Assembly (NCBI GenBank): GCA_950295325.1
Contig: OX485805.1
Span: forward strand, 4,714,501-4,778,500
From: Polytrichum commune
Taxonomy: Eukaryota > Streptophyta > Polytrichopsida > Polytrichales > Polytrichaceae
Length of the DNA: 64,000 bases
Reading direction: 5' to 3'
In this document: positions 14,479 to 25,459 of the stretch, in pieces
Position numbering within the stretch: the stretch's first letter is position 1
How the letters are laid out: each line of letters opens with the position of its first letter
Translations under genes and position numbers: made by a program
Notes under the pieces: generated by a model
The model's database searches: none
What the model was told of the DNA's origin: nothing
Seen by the model: the letters and a program-made list of their open reading frames with translations, nothing else

Positions 14479-15071
14479 CAGCCCCTTCACATACTGATCG
14501 ACTCTCAAAACCCTTCGCTACAAAAAAAATTATCGTATCCTCCAACTATCAGAGGAGAGGAGAATCAAAATACAGAACCACGAAATTTTCCTCAAGTCAA
14601 AGTAATGTTTGCTGTGCATTTAATTCTGGACACAAATAATCTGATATCGGATAATAACTTCACGCAATATGACTTCTATAGGCCACTTTCAAGTTTGACC
14701 CAAAGGTGTACAATTTCGCAAAGGCGCCAGAGTTGCTCAACACAGACAGACAGACTGCAGAAAGAGGGTAATATCCATAGAAGTAAGAAATCTCCTCAAA
14801 CTGAAATTACGTTTGCAATTGACACCGACATCATATTCCAACAGAAAAATGAAACCTGCCATCTAAATTCTGGACAGGAACAATCTGATGGAGCAACGAT
14901 CACGGACTTCCTAAGCACGACACTCACCCTGTGACCCCATGACACCGGCATGCTATCTACACGGCTGGCTTCCACATCCAGCGAGTCCAGTCGCCGCAAC
15001 GGCTTCCTCAGCGGCTTGGACGAATCAGGAGGCGAGTCTTCCCCTGTTGCTGCTGCTTCGCTGGTCGCCAT
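7299..15071 (-). CDS. HAK/KUP/KT family potassium transporter, 10 exons, 787 aa
   Basis: Membrane K+ transporter of the KUP/HAK/KT family, which moves K+ inward, typically with H+. Coding exons on the minus strand, 5' to 3': 15071-14928, 13230-12978, 12206-11955, 11833-11783, 11431-11171, 10725-10673, 10524-10410, 10254-10000, 9019-8670, 7928-7299. All junctions are GT-AG and in phase, total 2364 nt. Hallmarks are [13 protein letters not shown] (residues 64-76), [14 protein letters not shown] at the exon 2/3 junction, [11 protein letters not shown] (322-332) and IYIPEINW (431-438). About twelve hydrophobic segments span residues 54 to 540, followed by a long hydrophilic C-terminal tail ending in [11 protein letters not shown]. 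This length and layout match the family norm of about 780 aa. The N-terminus carries the [10 protein letters not shown] motif seen in many plant members. The ATG at 15071 begins this open exon; an extra upstream exon is not excluded. No frameshift or lost motif is seen, so the gene looks functional. The subcellular membrane and the ion affinity cannot be read from the sequence. Confidence 0.95.
7937..8530. repeat. Intronic minisatellite in the last intron of the potassium transporter
   Basis: Four clear copies and one decayed copy of a unit around GGTTTTGGACTTTCTCCA. The anchor occurs at 7981, 8084, 8176, 8268 and, decayed, at 8464, so the period is 103 bp, then 92 bp twice. The array fills most of intron 9 (7929-8669) and abuts the acceptor of the last exon. 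Confidence 0.85.
9020..9999. other. Intron 8 of the potassium transporter with a small palindrome
   Basis: A 980-bp intron. At 9770-9793 it holds a near-perfect inverted repeat, TGTAATGCCCG facing CGGGATTACA across a short TTT spacer. The sequence on its left (about 9390-9790) is richer in GC than the rest of the intron and could be an old inserted element on the minus strand, but I found no paired end or target duplication. Confidence 0.4.
13800..14900. repeat. Degenerate tandem repeats in intron 1 of the potassium transporter
   Basis: Intron 1 (13231-14927) contains about four diverged copies of a block with the core CTCCAACTACCGGAGGAGAG, at about 13898, 14128, 14540 and, weakly, 14770. 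Each is followed by a CCTCAAATCA-like stretch and CATATTCCAA. A second shared piece (GCTTGACCCAAGGGTGTACA, about 14037, and a relative near 14690) confirms block duplication. A (ACAG)n microsatellite lies at about 14450-14478. Confidence 0.7.
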
Positions 15072-15360
15072 GGCGATCGAGGGGATCAGAGACGACGACG
15101 ATGATGATATCGGGAGACTCTTCGGAGCTGATCAACAACAAGTCTGGAAGGCTAACTTAGATTCAGCCCCCCTCGGCACTTCTTATAGTGGTGGATCGAT
15201 CGATCGATCGATTGGACGACGACCATCAGACCACCACTTAAAGTTAAACCCTGCAATTCCTCCTCACTTCCAGCCTCCCTGCTCGCTCCCGACCTGCCTA
15301 GGCTACTCACCAACCATGATGCACATCGCAAAAAAAATTTGTGCACGTGAAATATAACAG
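15072..15360 (-). promoter_or_regulatory. Probable 5' flank of the potassium transporter
   Basis: GC-richer than the surrounding DNA and directly upstream of the transporter start on the minus strand. A weak TATA-like ACTATAAGAAG (minus strand) sits about 110 bp upstream of the ATG, next to a (GATC)n run at about 15194-15212. The location is sound; the individual boxes are speculative. Confidence 0.35.
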
Positions 15361-17658
15361 TAAACTAAAGATTCTTGGGTTGACTTTGATTGTAAAGAAT
15401 CCTCCCTAACTTTAATTCTTCTAAATCCAAATTACCTCGGACACTCCGATCACCTGGCTGCCGCGCCGTTGTCGCCTCCACGAAAGTTGCAGGTTAATTC
15501 CTGCAGGAACAAGAGTCGCTAAAATGAGTTTGGCCCCCGCAATGAAGCTATGGAGAGTGTTCCTCGTCCAAACCTCCACTCCATCCCGACTTTAAAGCAT
15601 GCACCGAAAACTTACCAAACATGGGAAGAAGTTTGTATGGAAAACACACCAACTTCCAACCAAAACTGACTGAGTTTGGCTGAGTTAACCCTAAGCTCCT
15701 AGGCATCATTCTTCTCAAAATTGGTTTCAAATCGTTGTTCCTGAGAGACATGATTTAGGACTCAATCTGTAGGTGTTTTTGAGCATCCAACCGTACGGAT
15801 ATGGTATTGGCTTTTGTATGAGCTATTCAAAAAAATATCAACCGTTCACGTGGCAATGCAAATGAGAATCTAGTACATATGTGAAGGTATGATGAGCGGG
15901 GTAGATGATTGAAAACAAACTTCAACACTACCGACACCATCAAATGGATGACGGGATGAGGCCCGATTGGGATGGAACTTTTTGCATAAGATTTCCAACG
16001 AAATTATGAACTTTTGGGGCTTGAAATTTGTATGTTTGCACCAAATGTGATTTTTTGAGTGCCCTTGTAATTTGTAGCACTTTGTTTTACATCCAATCTT
16101 ACATAATATTTTTTAAGTAACTTCAAAAACTCCATTTACCAATCCCAACGGTAGATATTTTAATCATGAAATAAACTAAATCCTTGCAAATTTTTCATAG
16201 CTTTTCAAGTACGTATGAGTGTTGTTTTGCTATCTGACACATTTCCTTAGTGTATCATGAGATTTAGTCCAAATCCAATAGAATTTGGGGCGTTGGACGA
16301 CTTTGAAAAAATTCACAAGGTTGAGGTTTAGTCCATATCCCAATGAATTTGAGGCATTGGATGCAAAATGAAATTCATTAATTATGACCAAAAAAAATTC
16401 ACCTTCATCTAAAAAGCCAAAAGTCCCATTTGAAACAACAACCATCAAAAATTGATCATTTTGGGTCTCTAGGGTTTAGGGATCAAAGGATAACTTGACC
16501 AATATCCTAACAAAAAGCCTTGGAATGGTAGCGTTTGAATTGAGGTGGTTTTGTTGTCACCCAAGAATATTTGCTCGTGGAAGGAAAATCATCAAAACTC
16601 TAGTCATTTGCAACCGACTATGAGTAATTAGGTCCCCCTATTACATTATTATTAGTTATGTACATTTATAAGGTGAAGAGCCAGCCACACAGAGAGTGAG
16701 TTCAAGCTTGAAAGTTTGGTGGGTTATGAGCCCTTATGTAGGTCTAGCTTGATGGTGGAGCTTGGCTCCTTATTTTGGATCGACTTCCAAGTTCAAGCTT
16801 GACGTTTTAGTCATTGAACTTGACCTTGACTACAAGTTGACGTTTTGGGTTGAACTTTGACAATTAATCTAACTTAATTTGAAACCAACCGCGAGACAAA
16901 GTTTTGTCGTCTTAGGCACATGTAAAGGCTCAAGACTCGTACCTTGCCCCACCAAACTTGCAAGCACGTGCGAGGCAACCCCTTGAATTTGCTAACAACT
17001 CCAGTGGAGAGAACATACCATTATTTAGTTACTATCAACCGTTCCATTCTAATACTATTCAATAACAGTGCTTCACTCATTTTTCATGTTGAACCTACTT
17101 ACTGACAAACATCTGTAAGGTATATTTCTAGCACCTTTACATGACATATTCTCAGCCCCACCCAACTCGACCACATAGCTAAATAATGTTGTGAAACCAA
17201 ACTTGTAATTTTGAGGACTTAAAAATTTGGATTTGACAAGCTTTCATCCAAAGCTTGACCAATCTTAAAACTCTCAGTAGTTTGAAAAAGTGTAAAGTGG
17301 TCATGCTCAAACTATGATATTAAAGAGGCCATGGTACCAAAGTTTGAGTGAAGAGAGAATCAACTCAAAGAATGCTTCAAACTTGAAAGTCCATTGGCAT
17401 GGACCCCACAAAATGGGAGCTCAAAATCTCATCATTTCGAGTGACTTTTTATGGGGTCAAGGCTTAGCTTATTTAGGATACCTGTACTTATTGGATCATC
17501 CTTGGCAGATATTCTCACTCCAAGAAATTAAACCCTAGCCAGTGATTCCCACTAAATATACATAAGGAAAGAAAATATGCAGTAGCTAACTTAGGGCATC
17601 CCCAGGAGAGATAGAAAGCAACCCGCCAAAAATAATGTATTATATGGTGTTTAGGGTG
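15361..17658. other. Intergenic, mostly featureless
   Basis: AT-rich with no supported gene. The only structure I see is a weak direct repeat of about 35 bp (16262-16296 and 16327-16361, 65 bp apart). Confidence 0.5.
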
Positions 17659-18420
17659 TTTGGGGACAGTGTCTATGTTTGACAAATTTCATTTGACGTT
17701 CAACTTCAAATCCAAAGTGTCACGTGACGTTCTTAAAAACAAAAATGAATGTCAATTGACATCTACATTTTATTCCAAAATGTCACCTCAATTTTAGCTT
17801 ACACAATATTTTAGGAAAACTAATATTTTGAATAATCAATATGCAATCTTGATTTGTAATAAAAAAAAAAACTTATCAATCGGGTGTAAGTATCCTTCGG
17901 TCTTGCATGTTTCTCCAAATGTTGAAGATGGTAGCCCAATCCATTGCATAAATTTCGAGCCCACAGATAGAAACCCACATAAGAGCATCAAGGGTCTTCA
18001 AGTTCAACCTATTGCGCAATTGGCTTTTGATTGCATTTTGTTTGGAAAATCCTCTTTCACATTGCCTCTCCTTGTTCCCAGTTAGTCTCACTATCTCTGA
18101 TCACCGTCTCAACTCCCGGTTACAAAAGAAAATTGAAGCTGAATTTAAGTATGTAAGTGAGTTTAGGAAGTTCTCCTAATGTTATGGGTACTTGATACTT
18201 GAGCCACAGTTTATAGTACTCACGTTGCCTACTAATACATGTCATTTGAATTTCTAGTGTGTCAATTGACATGTGGTTTTTTTCTTCACAAGTCACAGTA
18301 TGTGTCAACTTCTAAAATGTGCGTGTCAATTGACGTGCATTTATTTTTTGTGCAAGTTTTTGCGTGTCAAAAGAGAAAAACTTGCAAAAACTTTGTCAAA
18401 CATATACACTGGTTTGGGGA
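17659..18420 (-). mobile_element. hAT DNA transposon copy A, internally deleted, with 8-bp target duplication
   Basis: The element spans 17667-18412. Its ends read CAGTGTCTATGTTTGACAAA on the left and, inverted, CCAGTGTATATGTTTGACAA on the right. They are flanked by identical 8-bp sequences TTTGGGGA (17659-17666 and 18413-18420), the target-site length of hAT elements. On the minus strand, 18091-17876 encodes the end of a hAT transposase: CERGFSKQNAIKSQLRNRL followed by a TLDALMWVSICGLE-like stretch, which is the C-terminal dimerisation region. The palindrome GTCAATTGAC recurs near the ends (about 17752, 18258 and 18328), as expected for subterminal transposase sites. It is too short to be autonomous and is related to copy B at 36.7 kb. 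Confidence 0.85.
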
Positions 18421-18774
18421 GCCCTCCATCTTGGGCGGGGCAGCTCATCTTGAGTCAGAGCCCACCAAAGCCTAGGCATACCCCCGGTATAATTAGGAAG
18501 CAATCAATAAGACAACGACACCTATTATCTGACATGGGATAAAGTAGGATATCGGAGTATCTGATATTAAAGTAATCTCTTGGCGGGCCGGAGGAGGGTC
18601 GCCATATGAACCATTTATGGCGTTGGAAGGCCTTTACTATACCCGGGCCGGTTCTAAATTATGCCGGACCGGACATTGGTGGGGCTCAATTTATGCCGGT
18701 ACCGCCACCTAAGAACCCGGGATGCCCCATTTTTGGCGTTGGCATGCCCCATGGCGAGGCTGCTGGGGACGCCC
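18421..18774. other. Spacer between hAT copy A and the first MITE
   Basis: Contains several GGCC- and CCGG-rich motifs (about 18580-18700) but no gene and no closed repeat structure that I can define. Confidence 0.4.
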
Positions 18775-19344
18775 TTAGGGGCCACTTCACACATGAGCCA
18801 AAGAGCCGTGACCTTGTCATGGTGAGGACCCTTGACTCTCATCCAAAAGCCGTACCATGGGTGTTGGGAAAGCCCTTTCATGTAGTCTTGGGCCCTCAAG
18901 CATAGTGTGCAGTGAGAATGAACCATGTTGCGGGACCATTGCATATTTTTTTGGCGGAAAAAGAGGGGAGGATTTGTTTCAATATAATATGTCTCCAAGT
19001 TTATCAATTTAAGATAATTACTTGATGATGTTTGTCTGTCTTGGAATCTATCTTGGAATCTGCTATGCACTATGTCCTGCTAGAAAAAATATTAAAAAGT
19101 CATGGTCTCCCTGAATTTGCGTCAAGCCCACCTCTTGAAGGTGGGTCTGACGCAAATTCCAGTATCCACAACTAGCCATGTAGGACTCCATGTAGACTTT
19201 TCATCCACGAACTTTTCTTTGGACCTTTAGGCCTTCACCTCCTAGTGTGAAGTGAACTTGGACGGTCTCCGCCTTTTCGACCAATGAGAGCTCTTACATT
19301 GCCATGGTCAAGGGCCTTCAGCCTTTTGTGTGAAGTGGCCCTTA
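18775..19344. mobile_element. PIF/Harbinger (Tourist)-like MITE, family 1, copy 1
   Basis: The 564-bp element at 18778-19341 has inverted ends GGGCCACTTCACACA (with one extra G on the left). It is flanked by TTA on both sides (18775-18777 and 19342-19344), the 3-bp target duplication of PIF/Harbinger elements. No coding capacity. Internal sequence is shared with the family-1 copies at 19.5, 20.6, 23.4 and 35 kb. Confidence 0.75.
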
Positions 19345-19462
19345 GTAGTAGGTAGACATAAAAGTAACAAGTGGAGGTGCTCCTGTATGTATAAGTAAAG
19401 TTTAAGTCCAGAAGCTTCAGCCTGCCTGGGGCCGAATCATCCCTCGAATTTTGGCCAGGACC

Positions 19463-20506
19463 TAAGGGCCACTTCACACACGAGCCAAGAGCCGTGACCA
19501 TGAAATTGTGAGAGCCCAAAGGAAAGTGTCCAAAGGCCGTCCCAAGGCACCGCAAAAATCATGTAGTGTGGTCACGGACCCTCGAGTGTAGTGTGAAGTC
19601 ATATGTGACCGCGCCCTCAACCAAATGCTATTTCAATGAATTTCTATTCATGTGGGGTCCTCGCACATGATAAATAGAATAAATCAACGGTTGTGAGCGT
19701 TTGGAGTGCCATGGTCTCTCGGTTTTGTGTTAGGCCTACCTCCAAGAGGTGGTGTTTGAAAATAATCCAAGTGACTATGAAACATGATCCATTCGATGTC
19801 ATGTAGGAATCCATGTAAACCTTACATTGGCCTTGTCTTCAGATACTCCGTTGGTCCCTCAAGTGTAGTGTGAAGTCACTGAACTTGGACCAGCTCCCCC
19901 TTTTCCACCAATGAGAGTGCTTGAAGTGTAGTGGTCACGGGCACTTAGTCTCGTGACCATTGCATTCTAAGATCTCTCATTGATAGAAAAGGTTGAGACC
20001 GTCCAAGTTTCTTCATGCGAGGAGGTGAAGGCCTAAGGGTCCAAAGCAATTACCATGGATGATAAAGTCTACATGGATTCATGCATGACAAACTATAAAT
20101 AATGTTTCATGGTCTACCTGAACCCACCTCCAAGAGGTAGGCCTGACGTAAATTCTAGTAGACCATGTCAATGATACGACGGTCTTTGGATGAAAATCAG
20201 GGGCTCTCACAATTACATGGTCATAACTGAGAATTAAGCATATTTGAATTTACGCGTGAATTATGGGCAATTCCAACATACAATTAATAAAATTCACAAT
20301 TCACAATTGAATAGGGAACATGTGTTACCCACTTCCCCACTAGAAACCCCCTATGGAGGCACTTGGTCGTAAATGTGGTTATGGATCTCAAATGATTTTG
20401 TCCCCAAATGTTGTCCATCATACATTATTTCTAGACAAACATGTTTGTCCAAATATACATGAATATGAGTTTCATGGCCATTGGCTCATGTGTGAAGTGG
20501 CCCTTA
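19463..20506. mobile_element. Family-1 MITE-derived chimera or nested element
   Basis: Left end GGGCCACTTCACACACGAGC begins at 19466 after TAA; a right end in opposite orientation stops at 20503 before TTA. The two flanking triplets differ. The DNA right of 20503 repeats the DNA right of copy 1 (19342 onward: TAGTAGTAGGTAGAC and beyond). This is best explained by recombination between two family-1 elements that duplicated the intervening flank, rather than by a single insertion. Confidence 0.55.
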
Positions 20507-20552
20507 GTAGTAGGTAGACGTAAAAGTAACAAGTGGGGTTGCTATGTATATA

Positions 20553-21056
20553 TAAGGGCCACTTCACACACAAGACTGAGGACCCATTTCCGTTGCTCTT
20601 CAAGCACTCTTGTTGGTGGACAATGCGGAGCCGGCCCAAGTTCACTTCACACTATGCTTAAGGGACCAACAAAATAGGTGAATGCAAGATGGATGTAAAG
20701 TCTACATGGATTCCTATATGGCATCAAATGGATATTGTTTCATGGTCACTTGGACTATTTTCAAAATCACCTCTTCGAGGTAGACCTGACACAAAACCAA
20801 GAGAGCATGGCACTCCGAAATCTCAAAACCGTTGATTTCTTATATTTTATCATGTGTGAGGACTCCACATAAATAGAAATTCATTGAAATAACGTTTGGT
20901 TGAGTGTTGGGTCAAATATAACTTCACACTACACTTGAGGGCATGTGACCACACTACATGATTCTGGAGGTGTTTTGCAATGAACTATGGACACTTCTTT
21001 TGGGCTCTCACAATTTCACGGTCATGGCATTTGGCTCGTGTGTGAAGTGGCCCTAA
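20553..21056. mobile_element. Family-1 MITE, copy with TAA target duplication and a visible empty site
   Basis: The 498-bp element at 20556-21053 has ends GGGCCACTTCACACAC on the left and the inverted equivalent on the right. It is flanked by TAA (20553-20555 and 21054-21056). The flanks joined together match an uninterrupted sequence at about 19342-19465, so that stretch is a related empty site. Confidence 0.8.
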
Positions 21057-21117
21057 GTTAAGTCCTACGGCTTCAATATCAACCTGCCTACAAATCCCCT
21101 CCAGTTTTGCCAACAAC

Positions 21118-21240
21118 TTAGGGCCGGTTCCCATAGGGCCCCAAGTCCCAAGTCCCAAGTCACTTGAGACCAATCCATGCAACCTCAACAGTTGAGTGCT
21201 CAGTCAAATATGATTGAGCACTACACTTGAGGGCTCGTGA
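21118..21240. mobile_element. Left end of a family-2 Tourist-like MITE fused to family-1 sequence
   Basis: TTA is followed by GGGCCGGTTCCCATAGGGCC and then a CCCAAGTCC-rich stretch, the start of family 2 (see 22347-22712). At the octamer GTTGAGTG (about 21191-21198) the sequence switches to family-1 interior sequence. This fusion is the junction of a tandem duplication. Confidence 0.6.
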
Positions 21241-22174
21241 TGTCCCGCACCTCTCCATGAGGAGAGCCCACAACACCATGGGGCACAAGGGAGACCCCGG
21301 AGTGACACCCGGGACTTGTGGTGCCATTGGTGAGAGGGCCCAAGTGATCCTAGTGTGGGTGAGGGCCCCAGGCGTTAACAACGTCTCCCACCCATGCAGA
21401 CTAGGAGTCACAAGGGTAAGGCCATGAGTTATGAGTAGCTTATGGCGTCTGAATTCTATAATGCTCATGAACACCTCAATCGGAGGTGTGAGCTAGGAGA
21501 TATGGCAATTTGAGTGGGGTGTTGTCCTGGGACAACAATGACTTGGGAGTGGCGTCCGGGACTACTTAGGTTTGAACAACCATATCTTCCTCAATGATTG
21601 CCTGAATGGAGCAAGTGAGGGGTCCATTGGCATCTACACAAACAATAGATATCGATAGAGTGGTTGATTGATAGCATCAGAGATCATGGGAAGAAGTTAT
21701 GGTGGTCTAAAGCTACTGGGGGCTTCTAGCCCTATTGGCTAAGGGAAAATGTCTACTTGGCCCCAACCCTTAGGAGAGAGACAACAAGTTTCCTGAAGGT
21801 GGGGTTGGGGCCATGCCCAAAGTCCTAGCATCTTATATGGGTGAGGCGGTTTTGCCAGCCGACCCCACCCGGAGCATACTTGGCAATTATTCTTCGGGTT
21901 GTTATAGTGTTGCTTTGGCAACACCATGATCAACTCAAGAGTGGATTTTCATGAATGGAAGTCCACATCTGACCATTGGCTACCTACTAAGGGGAGAGTC
22001 CCAAATGTATGTGTAGGAGGGTTTGGTGACCAAGCCATGAGCTTGGAGGTCTGCGGTATGGAGAGCTAACCATGCATGTGTGTGGGATGTGCAAGTTAGC
22101 ACTCATGGCGCTTGCTAGAGTTGGGTACCAGTCAAGATAACTTAAGGAAAATTAGCAAGGGTTGTGACACGTGA
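21236..22174 (+). mobile_element. Solo LTR of an LTR retrotransposon, 929 bp
   Basis: The insert at 21241-22169 starts TGTCCCGCACC and ends GGTTGTGACA, giving the terminal TGTC...GACA palindrome of an LTR. It is flanked on both sides by CGTGA (21236-21240 and 22170-22174), the 5-bp target duplication made by retroelement integrase. The flanking sequence without the insert reads through in the paralogous family-1 element at about 20935-20960, which confirms the insertion point. There is no internal coding region, so it is a solo LTR left by LTR-LTR recombination. Confidence 0.85.
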
Positions 22175-22346
22175 CCACACTACATGATTTTGGAGGTGCT
22201 TTGCACCAGCCTTTGGACACTTCTTTTGGGCTCTCACAACATCACGGTCATGGCATTTGGCTCGTGTGTGAAGTGGCCCTAAGTTAAGTCCCACAACTTC
22301 AATATCAACTTGCCTACAAATTCCCTCCAGTTTTGCCAGCAACTTA
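22175..22346. mobile_element. Second copy of the family-1 right arm and its flank
   Basis: Near-duplicate of 20944-21120: the same sequence through the inverted end GTGTGAAGTGGCCC, then TAAGTTAAGTCC and onward. This is the second unit of the tandem duplication described for this block. Confidence 0.75.
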
Positions 22347-22715
22347 GGGCCAAGTTCACACAAGGCCCCAAGTCCTAAGTCACTTGAGAGCAATCCATGC
22401 AATCTCAACCGTTGAGAACACATAAGTTGGGACTTACCACTTCACACGGGTTCCCAAGTACCAAGCCCCAACTACGACATGGATACCTACACAAACACTT
22501 TTTGGAGGTGAGATTTTAAGACTCATGTTGTGATTTGGGTCGAGCATGCAGAACCAAAAGTCCCGCGAATATGTTTGCATAAAACAATGAAGATCCGACT
22601 TTAATGATAATTAATCAAATTTTACGTGATTACTTGCGGCTCACAAGTAGGGACTTGCTAACCTGAGTGGGACTTGGGACTTGGGACCTGAAACGCCCGT
22701 GTGAACCGGCCCTTA
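22344..22715. mobile_element. Family-2 Tourist-like MITE, 366 bp
   Basis: The element at 22347-22712 has a left end GGGCCAAGTTCACACAAGG and an inverted right end beginning GGGCCGGTTCACACGGGCG (read inward). It is flanked by TTA on both sides (22344-22346 and 22713-22715). Subterminal CCAAGTCC / GGACTTGG motifs are also inverted. Non-coding. Confidence 0.75.
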
Positions 22716-23419
22716 GAAGTTGAGAGTACTGTTGAGTCTTGGCTGAGAATTGCCTTTTCCTGGAGCCCGGTCACGTGTGAGTGGATATTCCTCCTATCTC
22801 AAGGCCACCGCGCTTGGCCGGCCCGGCTCGCCGGCTGATGAGCGGTGGCAACGTCCGCAGGCGATGCGCGCAGCTATTTACAAGTCCACAGTGCTCCGGC
22901 GAGGTGGGACCAAGCCGATTCTTCACAGACGCAGTTGACGTGCGACGATTCCCCGGAAACAGTCACCACAGGTGACGATCATTGCCCTGAAATATAGAGG
23001 CACGGCCCCGCAGAAAGGAGTGCAGCAATGAGCTTTGTAGCCACCTCCTTGCGGAATGATCCGGCGCACACCTGTTGTGGTAGATGGCACTCATCGACAC
23101 GCATCAACAGCCGGACCGGCGGAGAGCGGCATTCCGGGGAGGTTCATTGACAACAGCCTCCACAAGCTCAAACCACCTTGGGTAGGCGGTGATCGGTCGA
23201 AGCGGGCACAGGGAGGCGGGGGCGGGGAGAGGGAGATATCTAGGGACGGCGTAGATGTATCACCTGTCCAAAGTGGCGCCATCTACGAGGGGCGTAGATT
23301 CTGGACAAAGATAGGCGGGGTGACCTCCTTCAGCGCGACCTTGTGGCGTCGTCGTCATCTTCGTCCATCCTGAATCTGTGCATGCGCTGAGCGCTCGCCA
23401 CCATCAATCCCAAATAAGC
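22716..23419. other. GC-rich spacer without a recognised gene
   Basis: Markedly more GC-rich than its surroundings, with open frames of up to about 105 codons in both directions that look compositional. A piece near 23238 (TCTAGGGACGGCGTAGATG) resembles one near 25630 (TCTAGGAACGGGGTAGATGG), so at least part is dispersed repeat. Confidence 0.45.
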
Positions 23420-23705
23420 TTAGGGCCGCTTCCACACGCGAGGCTGAAGGCCCGTGACCATGTAATTGTAAGGGCCCCAATATTCTCCTCAAAAGGCCAT
23501 GTTACTAACATGGCTGGCAGGATTTGTGTCGGAGGTAGGTATGATGCAAATTTTGGCATACCGTGAAACATTATAGGAATTCATGAAGATTTTTATTCAT
23601 GATTCTTTCTCTGAGAATTTGGATGATCTTGACCTTTTTGACCAATGAGAGATTTCATAATGCAATGGTCACGGGCCTTCAGTCTCATGTTTGAAGTGGT
23701 CCTTA
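23420..23705. mobile_element. Short family-1 MITE, 280 bp
   Basis: The element at 23423-23702 has a left end GGGCCGCTTCCACACGCGAG and an inverted right end GGACCACTTCAAACATGAG. Both run on into the shared CTGAAGGCCCGTGACCAT. It is flanked by TTA (23420-23422 and 23703-23705). Confidence 0.75.
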
Positions 23706-24983
23706 CGGACTGCTTTTACATGAGAGGTCCGTAAGGTTTTCAAAATCCAAAGCTCAATTCACATGAAATAGTGACTCAGGCCTCCAAGAAGGGAGGAAGC
23801 TTTGACACGGCCCCAATTGGGAAGCAAATCGGGTTCCCATTTTGGTGCTCCACCCAATTCTCTTCCCTTATTTCGGGTTGTGTCCAATGTTGTCTTTAGT
23901 GCATTAAAATTTGCCTTTAGTACTCATTAGAGTATGCATTTAAGGGAATGGCGTTGACTCCATCATGTATGTAATGGCCTTGGGGTTGATTTAGTGGATT
24001 AGACCAATCACATACAAGGGTCTACACATGTCTAAGCCCTGAATTGGCCTTGACTCTATCATGCATGTAATGGCCTTGGGGTTGATTTAGTGAATTAGAC
24101 CAATCACATACAAGGGTTTACGCATGTTTAAGCCCTGAATTGGCCTTCACTCCTTATGTAGCGGACCTTACTGTGTGTGCACTTGAATTTTACACTTTAT
24201 GAAAATTCTATCAACCTCGATGCCTTCAAACAAATTTGAAGACTTACACGCCCCACCCTCATAAATGAAAAAAAATGAATGAAGGACATATATCAGATAC
24301 CTAACCTACCTTATCTTAAATTTGAGAAAACTTAACAACAAACAAGACCCCATTACCTACCTCCCTTCCACCCTCCCTCCCTCCCCATTGCACATTCATG
24401 GCTACTCTTGTATGTATAAGGCTAACATGGTAGCATTCATACGGTGACTCAAACATTGAAGCCAAGTTTTTATGTTTTAATCATTTTTAACCTTTCATGG
24501 ATTTCAAGACATCAAGAGATTAACAAAATATTAAATGCATGGGGATATCAGCAAATCCAATGAAGGCATGAGAGACTTGAGCTTGTTGTTTTTGTATATT
24601 TTTACGAATTCTTGAAACGAAGACTTTGTATAAGTCGACTTATAAAGAGTAAAAGTTATGATATGTACATTTTTAGACTTGCATTTGTACACGATGTACT
24701 CTATAATCCATTTTAGGCCACAATGAATGATATGTGCACTGACATTATACTCCTCTCTTGCGTCTACCACATGTCTTACCTTAAGATCACGTTGCTTATC
24801 AGTTGACAAGCCCATGAGATCATTTTACAACTTCTAATTTTTTTAATAATCGATCGCTCGTCCAAGTGGAGGGGGCACTTCCCAACACTTTTATCTCCAT
24901 GTACGGGGCATCCCGTCCTTAATCCATGGGTTACATTCACGAGGTAGAACAAACAAAGAGTCGGTGAGGGTCTCATCACTACA
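23706..24983. other. Intergenic with one tandem repeat
   Basis: No gene is supported. It contains the 96-bp tandem repeat described separately, a (CCCT)n-rich patch near 24360-24385, and AT-rich sequence. Confidence 0.5.
23950..24150. repeat. 96-bp tandem repeat, two copies and a bit
   Basis: Unit starting GGCGTTGACTCCATCATGTA at 23950 is repeated at 24046 with few differences; a third copy starts at about 24142 and stops within 20 bp. Confidence 0.85.
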
Positions 24984-25459
24984 CTCTAAACTCCGTAGTA
25001 TCATACTTGTGACAATCAAAGTGCACATGATATTACGGAGTTTCGTAGTGTTATCATGGATGCATGATACTATAGAATTAACGCAGCATGTGACATTATG
25101 GAATAACATAAAGGAGATGTGAGGATAATGGGAACTCGTTCTCCCGTCACCTACGCTAGTGTGGTCCACTCCACTTGATCTTCCCAGGCGATGCGGCGGA
25201 TGCATGCACCAATATTCAACAAGTGGCATATGAAGAAGAAGAGAATAAGAAGGTAACACTCCACATGTTGACACATGACGCACTGCGAGGGTGTGGGTTG
25301 ACTTCTTTGGTGATTTGCATTAATGAAAAATTCCGTGATATAAGGGAGAGAAAGGTGACAATATGGAGTGAGATTTGAGCTACAAGCATCCGTTCCCTAG
25401 GGTTTGTGGATATTAGAGAGTGTGTGACATTATGGAGGTTGATATTACGGAGTTTAGGG
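24984..25459. mobile_element. Candidate MITE with about 20-bp imperfect terminal inverted repeats
   Basis: Left end CTCTAAACTCCGTAGTATCA faces right end TGATATTACGGAGTTTAGGG, inverted. Internal repeats of the TTACGGAGTTT and TGTGACATTATGGA motifs are present. I do not see a clean target duplication, so the assignment is tentative. Confidence 0.4.

Noticed and set aside
23056-23373. 105-codon frame in GC-rich DNA
   Set aside because: High GC suppresses stops; a frame of similar length exists on the other strand; no motif; part is dispersed repeat.
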